Origin: Catellatospora paridis
Lineage (GTDB): Bacteria > Actinomycetota > Actinomycetes > Mycobacteriales > Micromonosporaceae
DNA: 64,000 nucleotides
NCBI RefSeq assembly: GCF_009720365.1
Contig: NZ_ML769317.1
Location: 74,313-138,312 of the forward strand
Direction: 5' to 3'
Shown here: piece after piece, positions 1 to 9,039 of the stretch
Layout: each line of letters opens with the position of its first letter
How positions within the stretch are numbered: the first letter of the stretch is position 1
Notes under the pieces: model-generated
What the model was told of the DNA's origin: nothing
Seen by the model: only the letters and a program-made list of their open reading frames with translations
The model's database searches: none
Position numbers and translations under genes: made by a program

Positions 1-578
1 CTCCACCCCGACAAGGCATAGAACCGGAAGAGCTCGGTCGCGGCAGCCTGATCGATCGGTCCGAACGCGGTCACGCAGCACATCCCCTCGACCCAGTCAC
101 GCAGCTTCGGCGCCACCTTTATGGTCTCCAGGTGCTGGCGCATCGATCGAGCGTCCATGTTCTGCGGGTCCGGACCCCACGTCCCGGTGTACGGCTCGGG
201 GAACAGCGTCGTGCCGGGCGCGCAGTACTGGCCGAGCGCGTCGATTGCCCGGGCGACGTCGTCGTCGGACAGGTCCACCACGCGGCCGCCGGACACGACC
301 GCTTGCCGCAGTCCTTCCAGCACCGGGAAGGTTTCGGTTTCCACCTCGTAGCGGTCGATCTCGGCCCAAACGTGTGGCTGCAGGGGGTGGACCCAGGTGC
401 CGCCGAGTTCCATCGCATGCCCGTCGTGGTCCGACGTGTAGGTCCGGCCGCCCAGCCGGTCGCGCGCTTCGAGCAGCACCGATGTCCGCCCCCGCATCGT
501 CAATTCGCGTGCAGCCGTCACCCCTGCGAATCCGCCGCCGATGATCACGACATCCGGACTCGACTCACTTGTCGCCAC
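1..578 (-). CDS. Flavin monoamine oxidase family protein, N-terminal part (runs off the window)
   Basis: FAD-dependent amine oxidase that would oxidise a primary or secondary amine in the cytoplasm. Reading from a GTG at 578, the first 50 residues hold a Rossmann FAD site (IIGGGFAGVTAAREL), the ribose-binding LEARDRLGGRTYT block and the family motif ELGGTWVHP. The start is supported by AAGGAG about 8 bases upstream. About 192 codons are visible; family members have around 450, so the C-terminal substrate and FAD-closing regions lie outside the window. No neighbour indicates the substrate. The family is secure; the specific amine is unknown. Confidence 0.85.
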   Translation of the reverse strand, partial: MATSESSPDVVIIGGGFAGVTAARELTMRGRTSVLLEARDRLGGRTYTSDHDGHAMELGGTWVHPLQPHVWAEIDRYEVETETFPVLEGLRQAVVSGGRVVDLSDDDVARAIDALGQYCAPGTTLFPEPYTGTWGPDPQNMDARSMRQHLETIKVAPKLRDWVEGMCCVTAFGPIDQAAATELFRFYALSGW

Positions 579-1050
579 CGTCTTCTCCTTCTGAGTCTTC
601 TCCTTCTGCGTTCAGCTGATCGCCACGCGTACGGAACCGGCCTCCTGCGCACACGCAGTAATGGCGGTCTGCCGGCCCAAACCCTCGACGGGGTGAACGC
701 CCACCGCATTCGCGGTGACAAAGGCCCTGAAAGTGAAATCTTATCCAACCGACCGCTTCCTGGCAGGCTGTTGCGACAACACCCCGGCCGATCGGTTTGT
801 ACCTGAAGACGCCTACGTGACCAGCACCAAGTCGCCTGAGCAGGGTGGGTCGGAGCTGGTGTCAGTGTGAGGGCTCAGGCCCTGCTTGACCTAAGCGCCT
901 CGGCTGACCGTCAAGCCCGGATTGCCAGCGAAGGGCGCAGGCGACTAGAAGATGTCAGCAGTACAACCGGCGCGAACGACCGCCAAGGGCTCTCCAGAAC
1001 CGTGGCCCACAGCGGCCCCTACTCGGCTGCCGGCTGGAGGCTGCCGAGCA
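579..1050. other. Gene-poor stretch
   Basis: About 470 bases between the amine oxidase start and the broken gene at 1051-1660. A short plus-strand frame (697-868) ends in a protein-like stretch (DRFVPEDAYVTSTKSPEQG) but has no convincing start or ribosome site, so it may be a gene remnant. Nothing else recognised. Confidence 0.3.
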
Positions 1051-1660
1051 CTAGAGCGCAGTCAGACGTCGAAACATGATTTCCTCCGGCTCCGCACAGC
1101 CGTTGAACTGGTGCTCCCGCAGGTGGGTGGATACTGTGCTGGGATCGTCGGGCAGGCCGAGTTGGGCCGCCACCTCCGTGACGGCTTTGCGCTCGTGCAC
1201 GTAGACATTGCGTGGCAGGCCCGAGTCGGCTGGGCTGCTGCTGCGTCGACCGTGCCGGCACCGGTACGCGGCCCGGTTGTGCACCCAGTGATCGCGTTCC
1301 ACCGGCGGGCCTCTGACCGGCCGAGTACATCGTCGGCTTCCGACAGCGGCGCGCGGTTGGTGCGCTGCCGGTTCCACGCCTGCCTGCCGGTGAAGCGATG
1401 GCCTCCAGCAGCAGCGCAGCTTGCGGCCGCTCGCTCCATTCCAAACGGTGTGAGCAGCCGATATCGAAGAACTCGGCGACAATCGTGCCGCGCCCGTCGA
1501 TAAGATCCTCGGCGGAGTCACGCTTCCAGCGGGCGGACGACGAGCAAGCCCAGCAGATCTGGCCGCCTGGGATGGATAGAGTCGGCCATTGCGACAACTC
1601 CCTTCGGGAGAGCCCCGCTACGTTGAACAAATCATCCGTAATCTCTTCTGATACATGCAA
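1051..1660 (-). pseudogene. Degraded hypothetical gene with apparent frameshifts
   Basis: Three overlapping minus-strand frames each contain one protein-like segment, in the order expected if one gene had suffered two frameshifts. The first frame, from an ATG at 1660, begins MHVSEEITDDLFNVAGLSRR and stays plausible through ERPQAALLLEAI. A second frame supplies RQAWNRQRTNRAPLSEADDV. A third supplies the tail with NVYVHERKAVTEVAAQLGL and GCAEPEEIMFRRL, ending at 1051. No family is recognised. The tail's VTEVAAQLGL segment looks like a helix-turn-helix half. Sequencing error is an alternative to true decay. Assignment as one broken gene is an inference. Confidence 0.4.
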
Positions 1661-1757
1661 TACATCGGGAGGGTGGCAGGCAGAACCGGTAGGGCAGGAT
1701 CGCCGGGCGAAAGAAACCGAGTTCTGCGCGGGTACTCCACTCGGCTAGTGTTCGCCG

Positions 1758-2900
1758 GTGGCAATGGGGCGGCGGACATATCGCGACGTGGACGGCGAGC
1801 GGGTTGAGGGCACGTGGCGGCACGTCTTCGTCCGCAACATGGACATGTACTTCCTCACCGACATGTTCATTTACGCGGATGGGGCCGTCGACTGCGGCAC
1901 AGGCGGGCTCACCGACCTGGACGGCCTCCGTGAACAGCTGCGCTGCGGCCGTGTGGCGGTAAGCCTGGCCGAGGGGGGCCAGGTGTCGGCACACCATCTC
2001 GCCAGCTGGCGCTTCTCGGAACCGCAGTCGTGGGTTGACGCGGAGATGCTGGTGGGCGAGGTTGCCGACGACATCGACCGGCTCAACGGCCGGCCCGACT
2101 CCACCGGACGCTGCCTGCAGGCCGTCGACAGCTACCTCGCGGACATGGCGGAATCGGGCCGCCTGCTGATCCGCGAACACTACCTGGCCATTCCCGAGCA
2201 TCTGCGCATCTATGCGCTCGGGGACATGGACTACAAGGACGGCCCTCTCCGGGCGTTGATCACCGACGTCGGTGCTCCGCTGTACGACGACCCGACCGGC
2301 CGGATCGCGACGGCCCAGACGCACGCCAACGCGATCGAGTACTTCCGGGAACGTGAGGTGGCCGCTGCGCGCTGGGAAGCCCGCGTGCCGGCTGACGGGC
2401 CGGAACGCTCACAAGCCGCTACGGTGACCATCCCGCAGACGGTTTACCCCAACGGGTGGCCGGACAAACCCGGGATTGAAGTCCTGCAAAACGACTATCC
2501 GACCGCCATCAATGTCCGTGGGCGAACCTATCCCACCGTCACACACGCCTACTGGGCGTTGTCGACCAATGACCCGCACTGGCGCGAGCGAATCGCGGCA
2601 GCGACGCGTGGCTTCGACGCGAAGAAGCTCGCCGAGGACGCTCCCCGCCACGACAGGTGGCCGGCTGCCCGGCTCGCCGTCATGGCAGAGCTGCTTCGCG
2701 CCAAGTACACCCAGAACGAGCTCGCCGCGGAGACGCTGAGAGCTACTGAAGACGCCAGGCTCATCTATGCCTGGTTCGACTCGGCGTACTGGGCCTCGGG
2801 CGGTAAGCACGGGACCAACTGGATCGGGCGATTGCTCGAGGTCGTCCGCGCGGAGCTCGCCGCTGCCGAACTGGGGCTCTCCGCGGCGAGGAGCACATGA
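1758..2900 (+). CDS. NADAR-domain protein (YbiA-like N-glycosidase fold), 380 aa
   Basis: The last 150 residues match the NADAR/DUF1768 family, whose members act on ADP-ribose-type N-glycosidic bonds: a YPTVTHAYWAL block, a K-containing helix (FDAKKLAED), RWPAARLAVMAELLRAKYTQN, and the closing DSAYWASGGKHGTNWIGRLL. In E. coli YbiA the first block carries a conserved acidic residue (VEHY); here that position reads Thr (VTHAY). The N-terminal 220 residues (starting about MGRRTYRDVDGE) form a separate domain I do not recognise, common beside NADAR in actinomycetes. Start is GTG 1758, with an in-frame ATG at 1764. The next, broken, gene starts in an ATGA overlap, so they were probably cotranscribed. 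Confidence 0.75.
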   Translation: MAMGRRTYRDVDGERVEGTWRHVFVRNMDMYFLTDMFIYADGAVDCGTGGLTDLDGLREQLRCGRVAVSLAEGGQVSAHHLASWRFSEPQSWVDAEMLVGEVADDIDRLNGRPDSTGRCLQAVDSYLADMAESGRLLIREHYLAIPEHLRIYALGDMDYKDGPLRALITDVGAPLYDDPTGRIATAQTHANAIEYFREREVAAARWEARVPADGPERSQAATVTIPQTVYPNGWPDKPGIEVLQNDYPTAINVRGRTYPTVTHAYWALSTNDPHWRERIAAATRGFDAKKLAEDAPRHDRWPAARLAVMAELLRAKYTQNELAAETLRATEDARLIYAWFDSAYWASGGKHGTNWIGRLLEVVRAELAAAELGLSAARST

Positions 2901-3683
2901 GCACGCTCATCGCCAGTGAGCTGATGATGCTCGGGACCACCAACCCGCGGATCGGGATCGACTGGGCAGGCGTCCCAGCCGCCACCTGACCATCGACGGC
3001 GTGGCTGCGTACCAGATCGCGTATTCGTGCGGCACCTGCGGACTCGTCCTGCGCCACGAACCAGGCGCTTTGAGCGGACGGCTATCGGCAACCGACGTTC
3101 GAGATCGTTTCAACGCTGGGCTCGACCGACTCGACACGGACGTCATCGACGCGTTCGGCGCGCAGCTGCCACGCGGTGACTACCTGGTCATGCTGCTGGA
3201 CGTGAAGCCGGTGCTCGTCGCACCCGGCTCAGCGGGTGACTACTTCTCCTTCGAGGTCCGGCAGGCTGGCGCAACGAGGAGTTCGAGTACTCCATCGACC
3301 CCGCCGACACGAGCTATTACCGGTTCGATCATCGTGGTGCCGACGACCATGACGAACTCTTCGCGTTCGCCGTCCCGATGGGTGACCCGACCGACTTGGA
3401 CGCCGATGTTGCGGCACGGTATTCCCACGCGTCTGGCCGACCGACAGCCGTTGCCTTCGGGCTGCTCGACATCGAAGGTCCCTGGTTCAGGCGGGAGCGA
3501 CACTGGGGCCTGTTCCACTTCCTGCTCGATGGACACCAAAAGACAGCAGCTGCAGCGGCTGACAACGCCCCGATCAGGCTGCTCACCTTCGTCTCGGCCG
3601 GCGAGTCGCTGGCTTCCGACGACGAACTGCTGCGCCTTCCGGAGACCATCCACGCCGACGGCCTAGGCAAGGCCGTCCGATGA
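2897..3683 (+). pseudogene. Hypothetical gene broken by two frameshifts
   Basis: An ATG overlaps the stop of the NADAR gene (ATGA at 2897-2900) and opens a frame that ends after 30 codons (MSTLIASELMMLGTT...). A second frame continues the protein-like sequence from about 2974 (RHLTIDGVAAYQIAYSCGTC through FSFEVRQAG at about 3265), and a third from about 3262 (WRNEEFEYSIDPADTSYY onwards) runs to the stop at 3683 (LPETIHADGLGKAVR). Joined, they give one protein of about 260 residues with no recognised domain; the YSCGTCGLVL segment resembles a Cys pair. Two shifts within 300 bases suggest decay, though assembly error would look identical. Confidence 0.6.
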
Positions 3684-3879
3684 CAGCCGTCGACGCTTCA
3701 GCTGGAGCCGCTCAGCGCTGATCTCCCGATACGCCTGCTTCGCGCTGAAATCAACAAGCATGGCCGCATCGGAGATCACCGCCCGGTTGGGGATCGGGCC
3801 GGACGAAGCCGTTACCCGAAGCAACCGCCGCTCGGGGAACCGGCGATCGCCGCCACGCACTGCTGGCGGGTGGTCTGCC

Positions 3880-3923
3880 GACCGCCTGGCCCACACCCCC
3901 GATGAATCAACGCAATGCTGCAC
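3880..3923. repeat. 44-bp dispersed repeat, copy 1
   Basis: Matches 6960-7003 at 39 of 44 positions in the same orientation (shared core GACCGCCTGGCCCACA, then GAATCAAC and TGCTGCAC). Both copies lie in non-coding DNA on either side of the GNAT-MFS-regulator group. Origin unknown; it could be a remnant of a decayed mobile element. Confidence 0.6.
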
Positions 3924-3936
3924 CAGACGTCCTCGT

Positions 3937-4716
3937 TCAGGCAGTCTCCTGCGAGGGCGGCGTCAGGCGCTTGCCCATACTGATGTCGTCGACATAGGTG
4001 CCGTCGATCAGGAACTCGTCGGTGTATCGGCCTTCTACGGTGTAGCCGTGCTGTTCGTAGAGCCGTATGGCGCCGGTGTTGGTCGCCAGGACGCGCAGTC
4101 CGACCTTCTTCGCGCCCTGTGCGCAGGCAAGGCGTTCGGCGGCCGAAAGCAGGGCTGAGGCGATACCCATGCGGCGGGCTTGCTCGGCTACCACCAGGTT
4201 CCACAGGCCGAAGACGTGAGCCCCTTCCGGGAACGGGGTCGTCTGGTGGGTGCTCACGAAGCCGACGATCTCGCCGCCGAGGGAGGCGACCAGGTGGGAT
4301 TCGGGTTTCCTCCGGTCGTTGAAGTACGCCGTCCGCTCCTCGGCCCAGGTGGAGGGAAGCCCCGACCCGGCGGTCCACGCCGCGCGGTCGAGGGCGAGCA
4401 GCGCGGCGTCGTCGTCGGCCGTGGCGGGTCGCACCAGGGGCAGCCAGTCGACGGTGAGCTCGTCCTTGGTCGCGAATCGCAGCAGGTGGCCGGCGATGGT
4501 GTCCTCCACCGCCGCGACGGCGTCTGCCGCGCCGGCTTTGACGATCATGTCGAAGTGGGCGGTCGAGGCGACGAGCAGGCAGCTACCGAGGCTGAACCTG
4601 ATGGAACCGCGTTCCTCGTGGAGTTCGGTGGGCACTTTGCGCCCCATGTGGGAGACCAGTTGCTTGAGGTAGCGGTGGGGGCGGTCGGTGACGACGCGTG
4701 CGGTCGTGTAGAGCAT
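3937..4716 (-). CDS. DUF2218-GNAT fusion acetyltransferase, 259 aa
   Basis: Residues 1-95 match DUF2218 (ARVVTDRPHRYLKQLVSHMG, IRFSLGSCLLVAS, a closing RFATKDELTVDW), a small domain usually found alone beside transporters. Residues 95-250 are a GNAT N-acetyltransferase domain: VVAEQARRMGIASALL is the acetyl-CoA-binding motif A, followed by NTGAIRLYEQHGYTVEGR. The ATG at 4716 has GGAAAGG 7 bases upstream. The gene lies 48 bases behind the MFS gene on the same strand, so probably shares its message and the regulator's control. The acetyl acceptor cannot be deduced; a role in modifying a compound handled by the exporter is possible. Confidence 0.85.
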   Translation of the reverse strand: MLYTTARVVTDRPHRYLKQLVSHMGRKVPTELHEERGSIRFSLGSCLLVASTAHFDMIVKAGAADAVAAVEDTIAGHLLRFATKDELTVDWLPLVRPATADDDAALLALDRAAWTAGSGLPSTWAEERTAYFNDRRKPESHLVASLGGEIVGFVSTHQTTPFPEGAHVFGLWNLVVAEQARRMGIASALLSAAERLACAQGAKKVGLRVLATNTGAIRLYEQHGYTVEGRYTDEFLIDGTYVDDISMGKRLTPPSQETA

Positions 4717-4764
4717 CTGATGCCTTTCCGGCAGTGGTGACTTAGGAGCTGGTGGGTACGCCGA

Positions 4765-6048
4765 TCAGGCAGGGATGAGTGCATCGGCGGGGTGGCTTTC
4801 CGTTGCCGGATTCTTGCGGTCGGCAGAACCGCGCAGTGCCGCCTCAACCCGGCGGTTGCTGGTCATGGTCGCCGTGACGGCGGTCATGGCGATGAGGAGG
4901 CCGGCGGCGGCGTAGAGCGGGGTGCGTATGTCGTACGTGGTGGCCAGCCAGCCGCCGAGGAAGGCGCCGAACGGGGCGGCGCACATGGCGAGCATGCGTG
5001 AGGTGGAGGCGACCCGGCCCATCAGGTGGGCCGGGACGATCGCCTGCCGCAGGGAGGGGCCGAGCACCATCGTGGCGCCCATGCCCGCCCCGCAGACGGC
5101 GAGCGCGAGCCCGGCCACGTACGGATTCGGGGCGGCGGCAAGCCCCAGGATGGCAAGCCCCTCGACCATGGCCGTGCAGATCAGCGCGGTGCCGGTGCCG
5201 AGTCGCCGGCCGAGGGACGAGGCGATGCCCGCGCCGAGCAGGCCGCCGGTGGCCTCGGCCGTCAGGAGCAGGCCGAAGCCGAAAGTACCGATGCCGAGAC
5301 GGTCGTGCGCGAACAGGGCGAGCACGGTCTCCACGGCGAGGAAGGCGACGTTGCCGACCGCCGGCCGGAGCGCGAGCCCGAGCAGCAGCCGGTCCCGGAA
5401 GACGTACGAGGCCCCGGCCCGCGCCTGCCGAAGCAGCGACTCGCGGGCCGCAGGCGCCGGCCGGGGTACGGCGGGCAGCGACCGTACGAGCACGGCGGAC
5501 AGCGCGAACGACACCGCGTCGGCGAGCAGCGGAACCGCCCGCCCGAGCACGAGCATCGCACTGCCCGCAGGGGGCCCCGCGAAGCCGGACATGGCGGTCT
5601 GGGCACCGCGCAGGCGGGCGTTCGCGCGCTCCAGGAATGCGGGATCTCGGCCGAGCAGGTCTGGCAGATAGGCCGTGGCGGCCGTGTCGAAGAAGAGTCC
5701 GCCGAGGCTGAGCACGAAGGCGACGGCCGCGAGCAGCGGAATGCTCAGCACGTCGAGCGCGGCGGCGGCCACCGGTATCGCGAGCAGCACCGCACGCGCG
5801 GTGTCCGCGATCCACATCGTGCGCCGGCGGTCCCAGCGGTCCACCAGCGCACCGCCCAGCATCCCGAACAGCAGCCAGGGCAATGTCCCGGCGGCCGTGA
5901 CGACGGCGAGCGCCATCGGATCTCGGGTCAGCGTCAACGCGAGCAGCGGCAGGGCCGCGTGCATCACCCCGTCACCGAGCGAGGACACCGTCTGTGCGGT
6001 CCACAGCCGCCCGAACCCGGTCGGCAGCTTCCTTACATCTGAAGTCAC
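4765..6048 (-). CDS. MFS transporter (DHA3-like drug exporter), 427 aa
   Basis: A 12-helix major facilitator superfamily protein. The N-terminus reads FGRLWTAQTVSSLGDGVMHAALPLLAL, and the helix 2-3 loop carries GGALVDRWDRRRT, the family's conserved cytoplasmic motif. Length and style match macrolide/enterobactin-type proton-driven exporters. The ATG overlaps the stop of the upstream regulator by four bases, implying translational coupling and control by the palindromic operator at 6591-6614. Substrate unknown. Confidence 0.88.
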   Translation of the reverse strand: MTSDVRKLPTGFGRLWTAQTVSSLGDGVMHAALPLLALTLTRDPMALAVVTAAGTLPWLLFGMLGGALVDRWDRRRTMWIADTARAVLLAIPVAAAALDVLSIPLLAAVAFVLSLGGLFFDTAATAYLPDLLGRDPAFLERANARLRGAQTAMSGFAGPPAGSAMLVLGRAVPLLADAVSFALSAVLVRSLPAVPRPAPAARESLLRQARAGASYVFRDRLLLGLALRPAVGNVAFLAVETVLALFAHDRLGIGTFGFGLLLTAEATGGLLGAGIASSLGRRLGTGTALICTAMVEGLAILGLAAAPNPYVAGLALAVCGAGMGATMVLGPSLRQAIVPAHLMGRVASTSRMLAMCAAPFGAFLGGWLATTYDIRTPLYAAAGLLIAMTAVTATMTSNRRVEAALRGSADRKNPATESHPADALIPA

Positions 6049-6584
6049 TTGGCGTCGCCTTCCGCCTGCCGGCGCGGGGCCGGGTGGAACAGCGCGAAGA
6101 CGAGCGACGTGTCTGGCAGCGACGGATCAGACAGCTCCCGGTACTCGTCCGCCAGTGCCTGCAGCCTCGCCCCGAGTTCCGCGAACTGCTCATCGGTGAG
6201 CCGCAGATGCGCCATCCGCACGTGTCGCTCGCTGTGCGCCGATGCCGCCTCCAGGTCGGCCACCGCATGCCGCATCAGCACATCCGGCCCTCCCTCGCCC
6301 GGATCCGGCAGCACGATCGTCTGTGCGGCCATGGCGTAGTACCGCTCGGTGACCCCCCGCACCTTCCGCGTCCGTACCACCTTCACCAGGCCGGCCCGCT
6401 CGAGCAGCCGCACGTGGTAACTGGAACTGCCCTTCGCGAGGCCCACCCGCTCGGCGATCTGGGTAATCGTCGCTGGCTCGAAGCGGAGCATGGCCATGAT
6501 CCGGTGACGGGTGAGGTTGGAGACGGCACGTAGCTGCTCGTCAGTGGTGACGTGAAGCGTCTCGGGAAGATCGTCGCTAGACAT
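6045..6584 (-). CDS. ArsR-type winged-helix repressor, 179 aa
   Basis: Residues 10-85 form a winged HTH (LRAVSNLTRHRIMAMLRFEPATITQIAERVGLAKGSSSYHVRLLERAGLV), typical of the HTH_20/ArsR group; the C-terminal 90 residues are a helical dimerisation/effector region. I chose the ATG at 6584 because homologous sequence begins there. The frame stays open upstream, but that extension would run through the palindrome. There is no Shine-Dalgarno sequence before 6584, so the message may be leaderless. Operon head: the exporter ATG overlaps this stop. Most likely it represses its own operon until a ligand of the exporter binds. Confidence 0.85.
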   Translation of the reverse strand: MSSDDLPETLHVTTDEQLRAVSNLTRHRIMAMLRFEPATITQIAERVGLAKGSSSYHVRLLERAGLVKVVRTRKVRGVTERYYAMAAQTIVLPDPGEGGPDVLMRHAVADLEAASAHSERHVRMAHLRLTDEQFAELGARLQALADEYRELSDPSLPDTSLVFALFHPAPRRQAEGDAK

Positions 6585-6590
6585 GTGGCC

Positions 6591-6614
6591 AATGGTCAAC
6601 GACTCTTGACCATT
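6591..6614. promoter_or_regulatory. Perfect palindromic operator upstream of the ArsR-type repressor
   Basis: AATGGTCAA, six bases, then TTGACCATT: a perfect 9+9 inverted repeat starting 7 bases before the repressor ATG. Position and symmetry fit an autoregulatory binding site; binding is inferred. Confidence 0.75.
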
Positions 6615-6959
6615 GCGCAAGGAGGGTTCCGTGCGGTCTTCCGGGTTGAACGACGCGAAAGGCCGATTCCGGACTCGATTCACTCGGTTAAGGGGCACCC
6701 AAAACATCAGATACCGCCGGATACTGGCGTGTTCAGTGAACAGAGTCACACCGCGGCCGCCCCACCAAGGTCAGAAGTCGACTCCTCCTCTTGCTCGTTG
6801 AAGCGTCCGGGTCACGCAGCGCACGCAGCGGCGCCGTCCGGCTGGGCAGCGGTGACCAGCACCCGGGCCTCGCCAGTTCAACATCCCACCCTCCGGATTT
6901 CCCGTCGGTAGCCCGGAAGAAGCCCTCGGCTGGACCGGCGGCCTTTACATCAACGACCC

Positions 6960-7003
6960 GACCGCCTGGCCCACATCCCCGACGAATCAACTCGGTGCTG
7001 CAC
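6960..7003. repeat. 44-bp dispersed repeat, copy 2
   Basis: Second copy of the element at 3880-3923, with 5 mismatches in 44 and the same orientation. Confidence 0.6.
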
Positions 7004-7459
7004 TGCCGGAGATCGGTTCTTAGCCAAGCCGGCGGACTGGCCGGGCGTACACGTCAGGCATCTGCGTACGCTCGTGAGCCCATCTCCTGGTCGTACATCC
7101 TGTGCCCAGCGACCTCGCGGAACGCGAACGCGTCGACGTCATTCCCGCCAGCGGCGACCACACTTCGCCGGGGATGCCGACAGCCGGAGGCCTCTCGACA
7201 CAGTGAAGCTGCTGGCTGCGGACCGAGGAAAAATGATCTACAGCATCCTGATCGGGCTCATTGTCGCAGTCCGCCTGGACGGTAAGGGCGTGACCAAGTA
7301 AGCCTGCGCGGATGGCAGTCCCACCCCTGCGGCGGGTCTGCCTCCACTGCTCCGGCGCTTCGGACAGGCCCAGGGTGATCAGCATAATTGCAGGTCAACG
7401 GCCGTCGTCATCATGTGCTTAAGGTTCAACTCGCCCCTCGAACACCAACTAAATCACCA

Positions 7460-7493
7460 CGGTGCGGACCTAGATCAACTAGGGCCCGCACCG
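7460..7493. terminator. Hairpin, probable terminator
   Basis: CGGTGCGG and CCGCACCG form an 8-bp outer stem; CCTAG and CTAGG form an inner stem around a 5-base loop, with small bulges between. It lies downstream of the minus-strand scrap ending near 7558 and the serine hydrolase beyond it. Confidence 0.55.
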
Positions 7494-7797
7494 TTTGTGG
7501 TTTCCGGCTCGTGGATAGCTTTAGGCGCAGTGCGCGGTGGAGTTCGAACTTGCACTCAGGCCTCCTTGAGAGCGGTGACCAAGTCGCCGAGTCCCTCGAC
7601 TAGGAGAGTGGGCCGGGTGCGCCCCACCGACCGTGCAGGCGGCAGACAGGTGCCGTTGTGCTCGGCTACGACGCCGAGGCCCGCAGCTGGGTTCAGGCCC
7701 ATGTCCCGCACCGATCGGACCCGGGGTGCGCCGGGGCCGAGGCAGGTGAGCCGGCCCCGAACGCTGCCGCGGAAGCGCCGTCCTCGATGGAGCGGGA

Positions 7798-9039
7798 TCA
7801 TCGACTGGGCGACGGCGAGGGGATCAGCGCCCGCCCGTAAAGCGCCTGGATGATCGCCGATGCCATTTGGTTGGCTGGCTGCTCGCCGTTTGCACCCGCG
7901 AATAGAGAGGTCAGGACGATGACCGTGTCCTTGCGGATGGGGTCGTGGGCCATGAAGGTGTTGTATCCGGGGATCTGGCCGTCGTGGCCGTACAGCGGCC
8001 CGAACCGGGCGAGCGCCAGGCCGTAGCCGATGTCGGCCCCGTCCGAGACCTGGATGGGTTGGACACTGGCCATTCTCGTCTGCTGTGTCTTCGCGTCGAG
8101 CAGGCCGCCGTCCACGAGCGCTGTGGCGTAGCGGGTCAGGTCGGCGGCGGTGGATATGGCAGCGCCTGCCGCCCAGGCCCATGACGGGTTGTTGAGGGTG
8201 ACGTCCTTGGGAAGCAGGGCGCCGGTGGCGGCGGCTGCCTGCTCGGCGGCGGGGAGTGCGGGGTCGGCGAGGATGGCCACGTTGGTGCCGAACATGTAGC
8301 CCTGAGGGTGCGGAGTGGGGATGTCGGCTTGGGTGGGCGCCGGCAGTAGCGTCTGGCGGAGGCCGAGCGGGCCGAAGATCCGCTGCTGGAACGTGTCCTG
8401 CAGCGCGATGCCGGTGAGTTGTTCGACGATGAGGCCCGCCAGGATCAGGTTGGTGTTGGAATAGCGCCAGCTCGCGCCCGGGGCGAAGTTCGGAGGCTTG
8501 GCGAAGGCGATCGCGAGTAGTTCGCTGGGTTTCCAGACGTATCCGGGGTCGCTGTCGACCCGGGCGTTGAACTGCTCGTCGGCGGTGTAGTTGTAGAGCC
8601 CGCTGCGCATGCTCAGCACCTGCGCGATCGTGATGTTGTCGCCGTTGGGGACCTCCGGCTGGTATTTCGACACGGGATCGTCGAGGCTGATCTTGCCCTC
8701 CTGGACCAGTTGCAGCAGCACGGTCCCGGTCATGGTCTTGGTGTTCGAGCCGATCCGGAAGTGGTCGTCGACGGTCACCGGGCTGCGGCTGCCGAGCGCC
8801 TGGGTGCCGAAGGTTTTGGTCCAGTTTCCTTTCTCCGGCGATGTGATCATCACGACGGCGCCGGGGACGCCCATGTCCTTGATGATGGTTTGGAGTGCGG
8901 TGTCGAGTCCGGCGGCGTAGGCCGGTGCCGCCGGGTCCGCCTGTTTCGGCGTCTCGTGTTGGCTGATCGTCTGGCCGCATGCCCCCGCGACGGTCGCGAC
9001 CAGTAGTAGAGCCACTCCGCTTGCGCCGAACCGCCGCAT
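7798..9039 (-). CDS. Serine hydrolase lipoprotein, class C beta-lactamase/PBP4* family, 413 aa
   Basis: Exported serine hydrolase of the beta-lactamase fold, acting outside the membrane as a D,D-peptidase or esterase. The N-terminus has a lipoprotein signal (MRRFGASGVALLLVATVAGAC; lipid-anchored Cys21). The active-site SxxK is Ser98-Asn-Thr-Lys101 (RIGSNTKTMT), the YxN motif is YSN near residue 192, and the third motif is HDG (GPLYGHDGQIPGYNTF). The ATG at 9039 has GGAGG 7 bases upstream, whereas the longer open frame has no ribosome site. It stands alone. Substrate unknown; the family includes both peptidases and esterases. Confidence 0.9.
   Translation of the reverse strand: MRRFGASGVALLLVATVAGACGQTISQHETPKQADPAAPAYAAGLDTALQTIIKDMGVPGAVVMITSPEKGNWTKTFGTQALGSRSPVTVDDHFRIGSNTKTMTGTVLLQLVQEGKISLDDPVSKYQPEVPNGDNITIAQVLSMRSGLYNYTADEQFNARVDSDPGYVWKPSELLAIAFAKPPNFAPGASWRYSNTNLILAGLIVEQLTGIALQDTFQQRIFGPLGLRQTLLPAPTQADIPTPHPQGYMFGTNVAILADPALPAAEQAAAATGALLPKDVTLNNPSWAWAAGAAISTAADLTRYATALVDGGLLDAKTQQTRMASVQPIQVSDGADIGYGLALARFGPLYGHDGQIPGYNTFMAHDPIRKDTVIVLTSLFAGANGEQPANQMASAIIQALYGRALIPSPSPSR

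Larger units (their letters stand above)
6615..7797. other. Gene-poor stretch upstream of the repressor
   Basis: Nearly 1.2 kb without a convincing gene. It holds the second copy of the 44-bp repeat (6960-7003), a strong hairpin (7460-7493) and two protein-like scraps on the minus strand: one ending at about 7060 (DAFAFREVAGHRMYDQEMGS) and one ending at about 7558 (RTRPTLLVEGLGDLVTALKEA). Neither has a clear start or family; both look like gene remnants. Confidence 0.4.

Noticed and set aside
7526..7556. GTTCGAA-containing stretch resembling a tRNA T-arm
   Set aside because: No acceptor, D or anticodon stems could be built around it on either strand.
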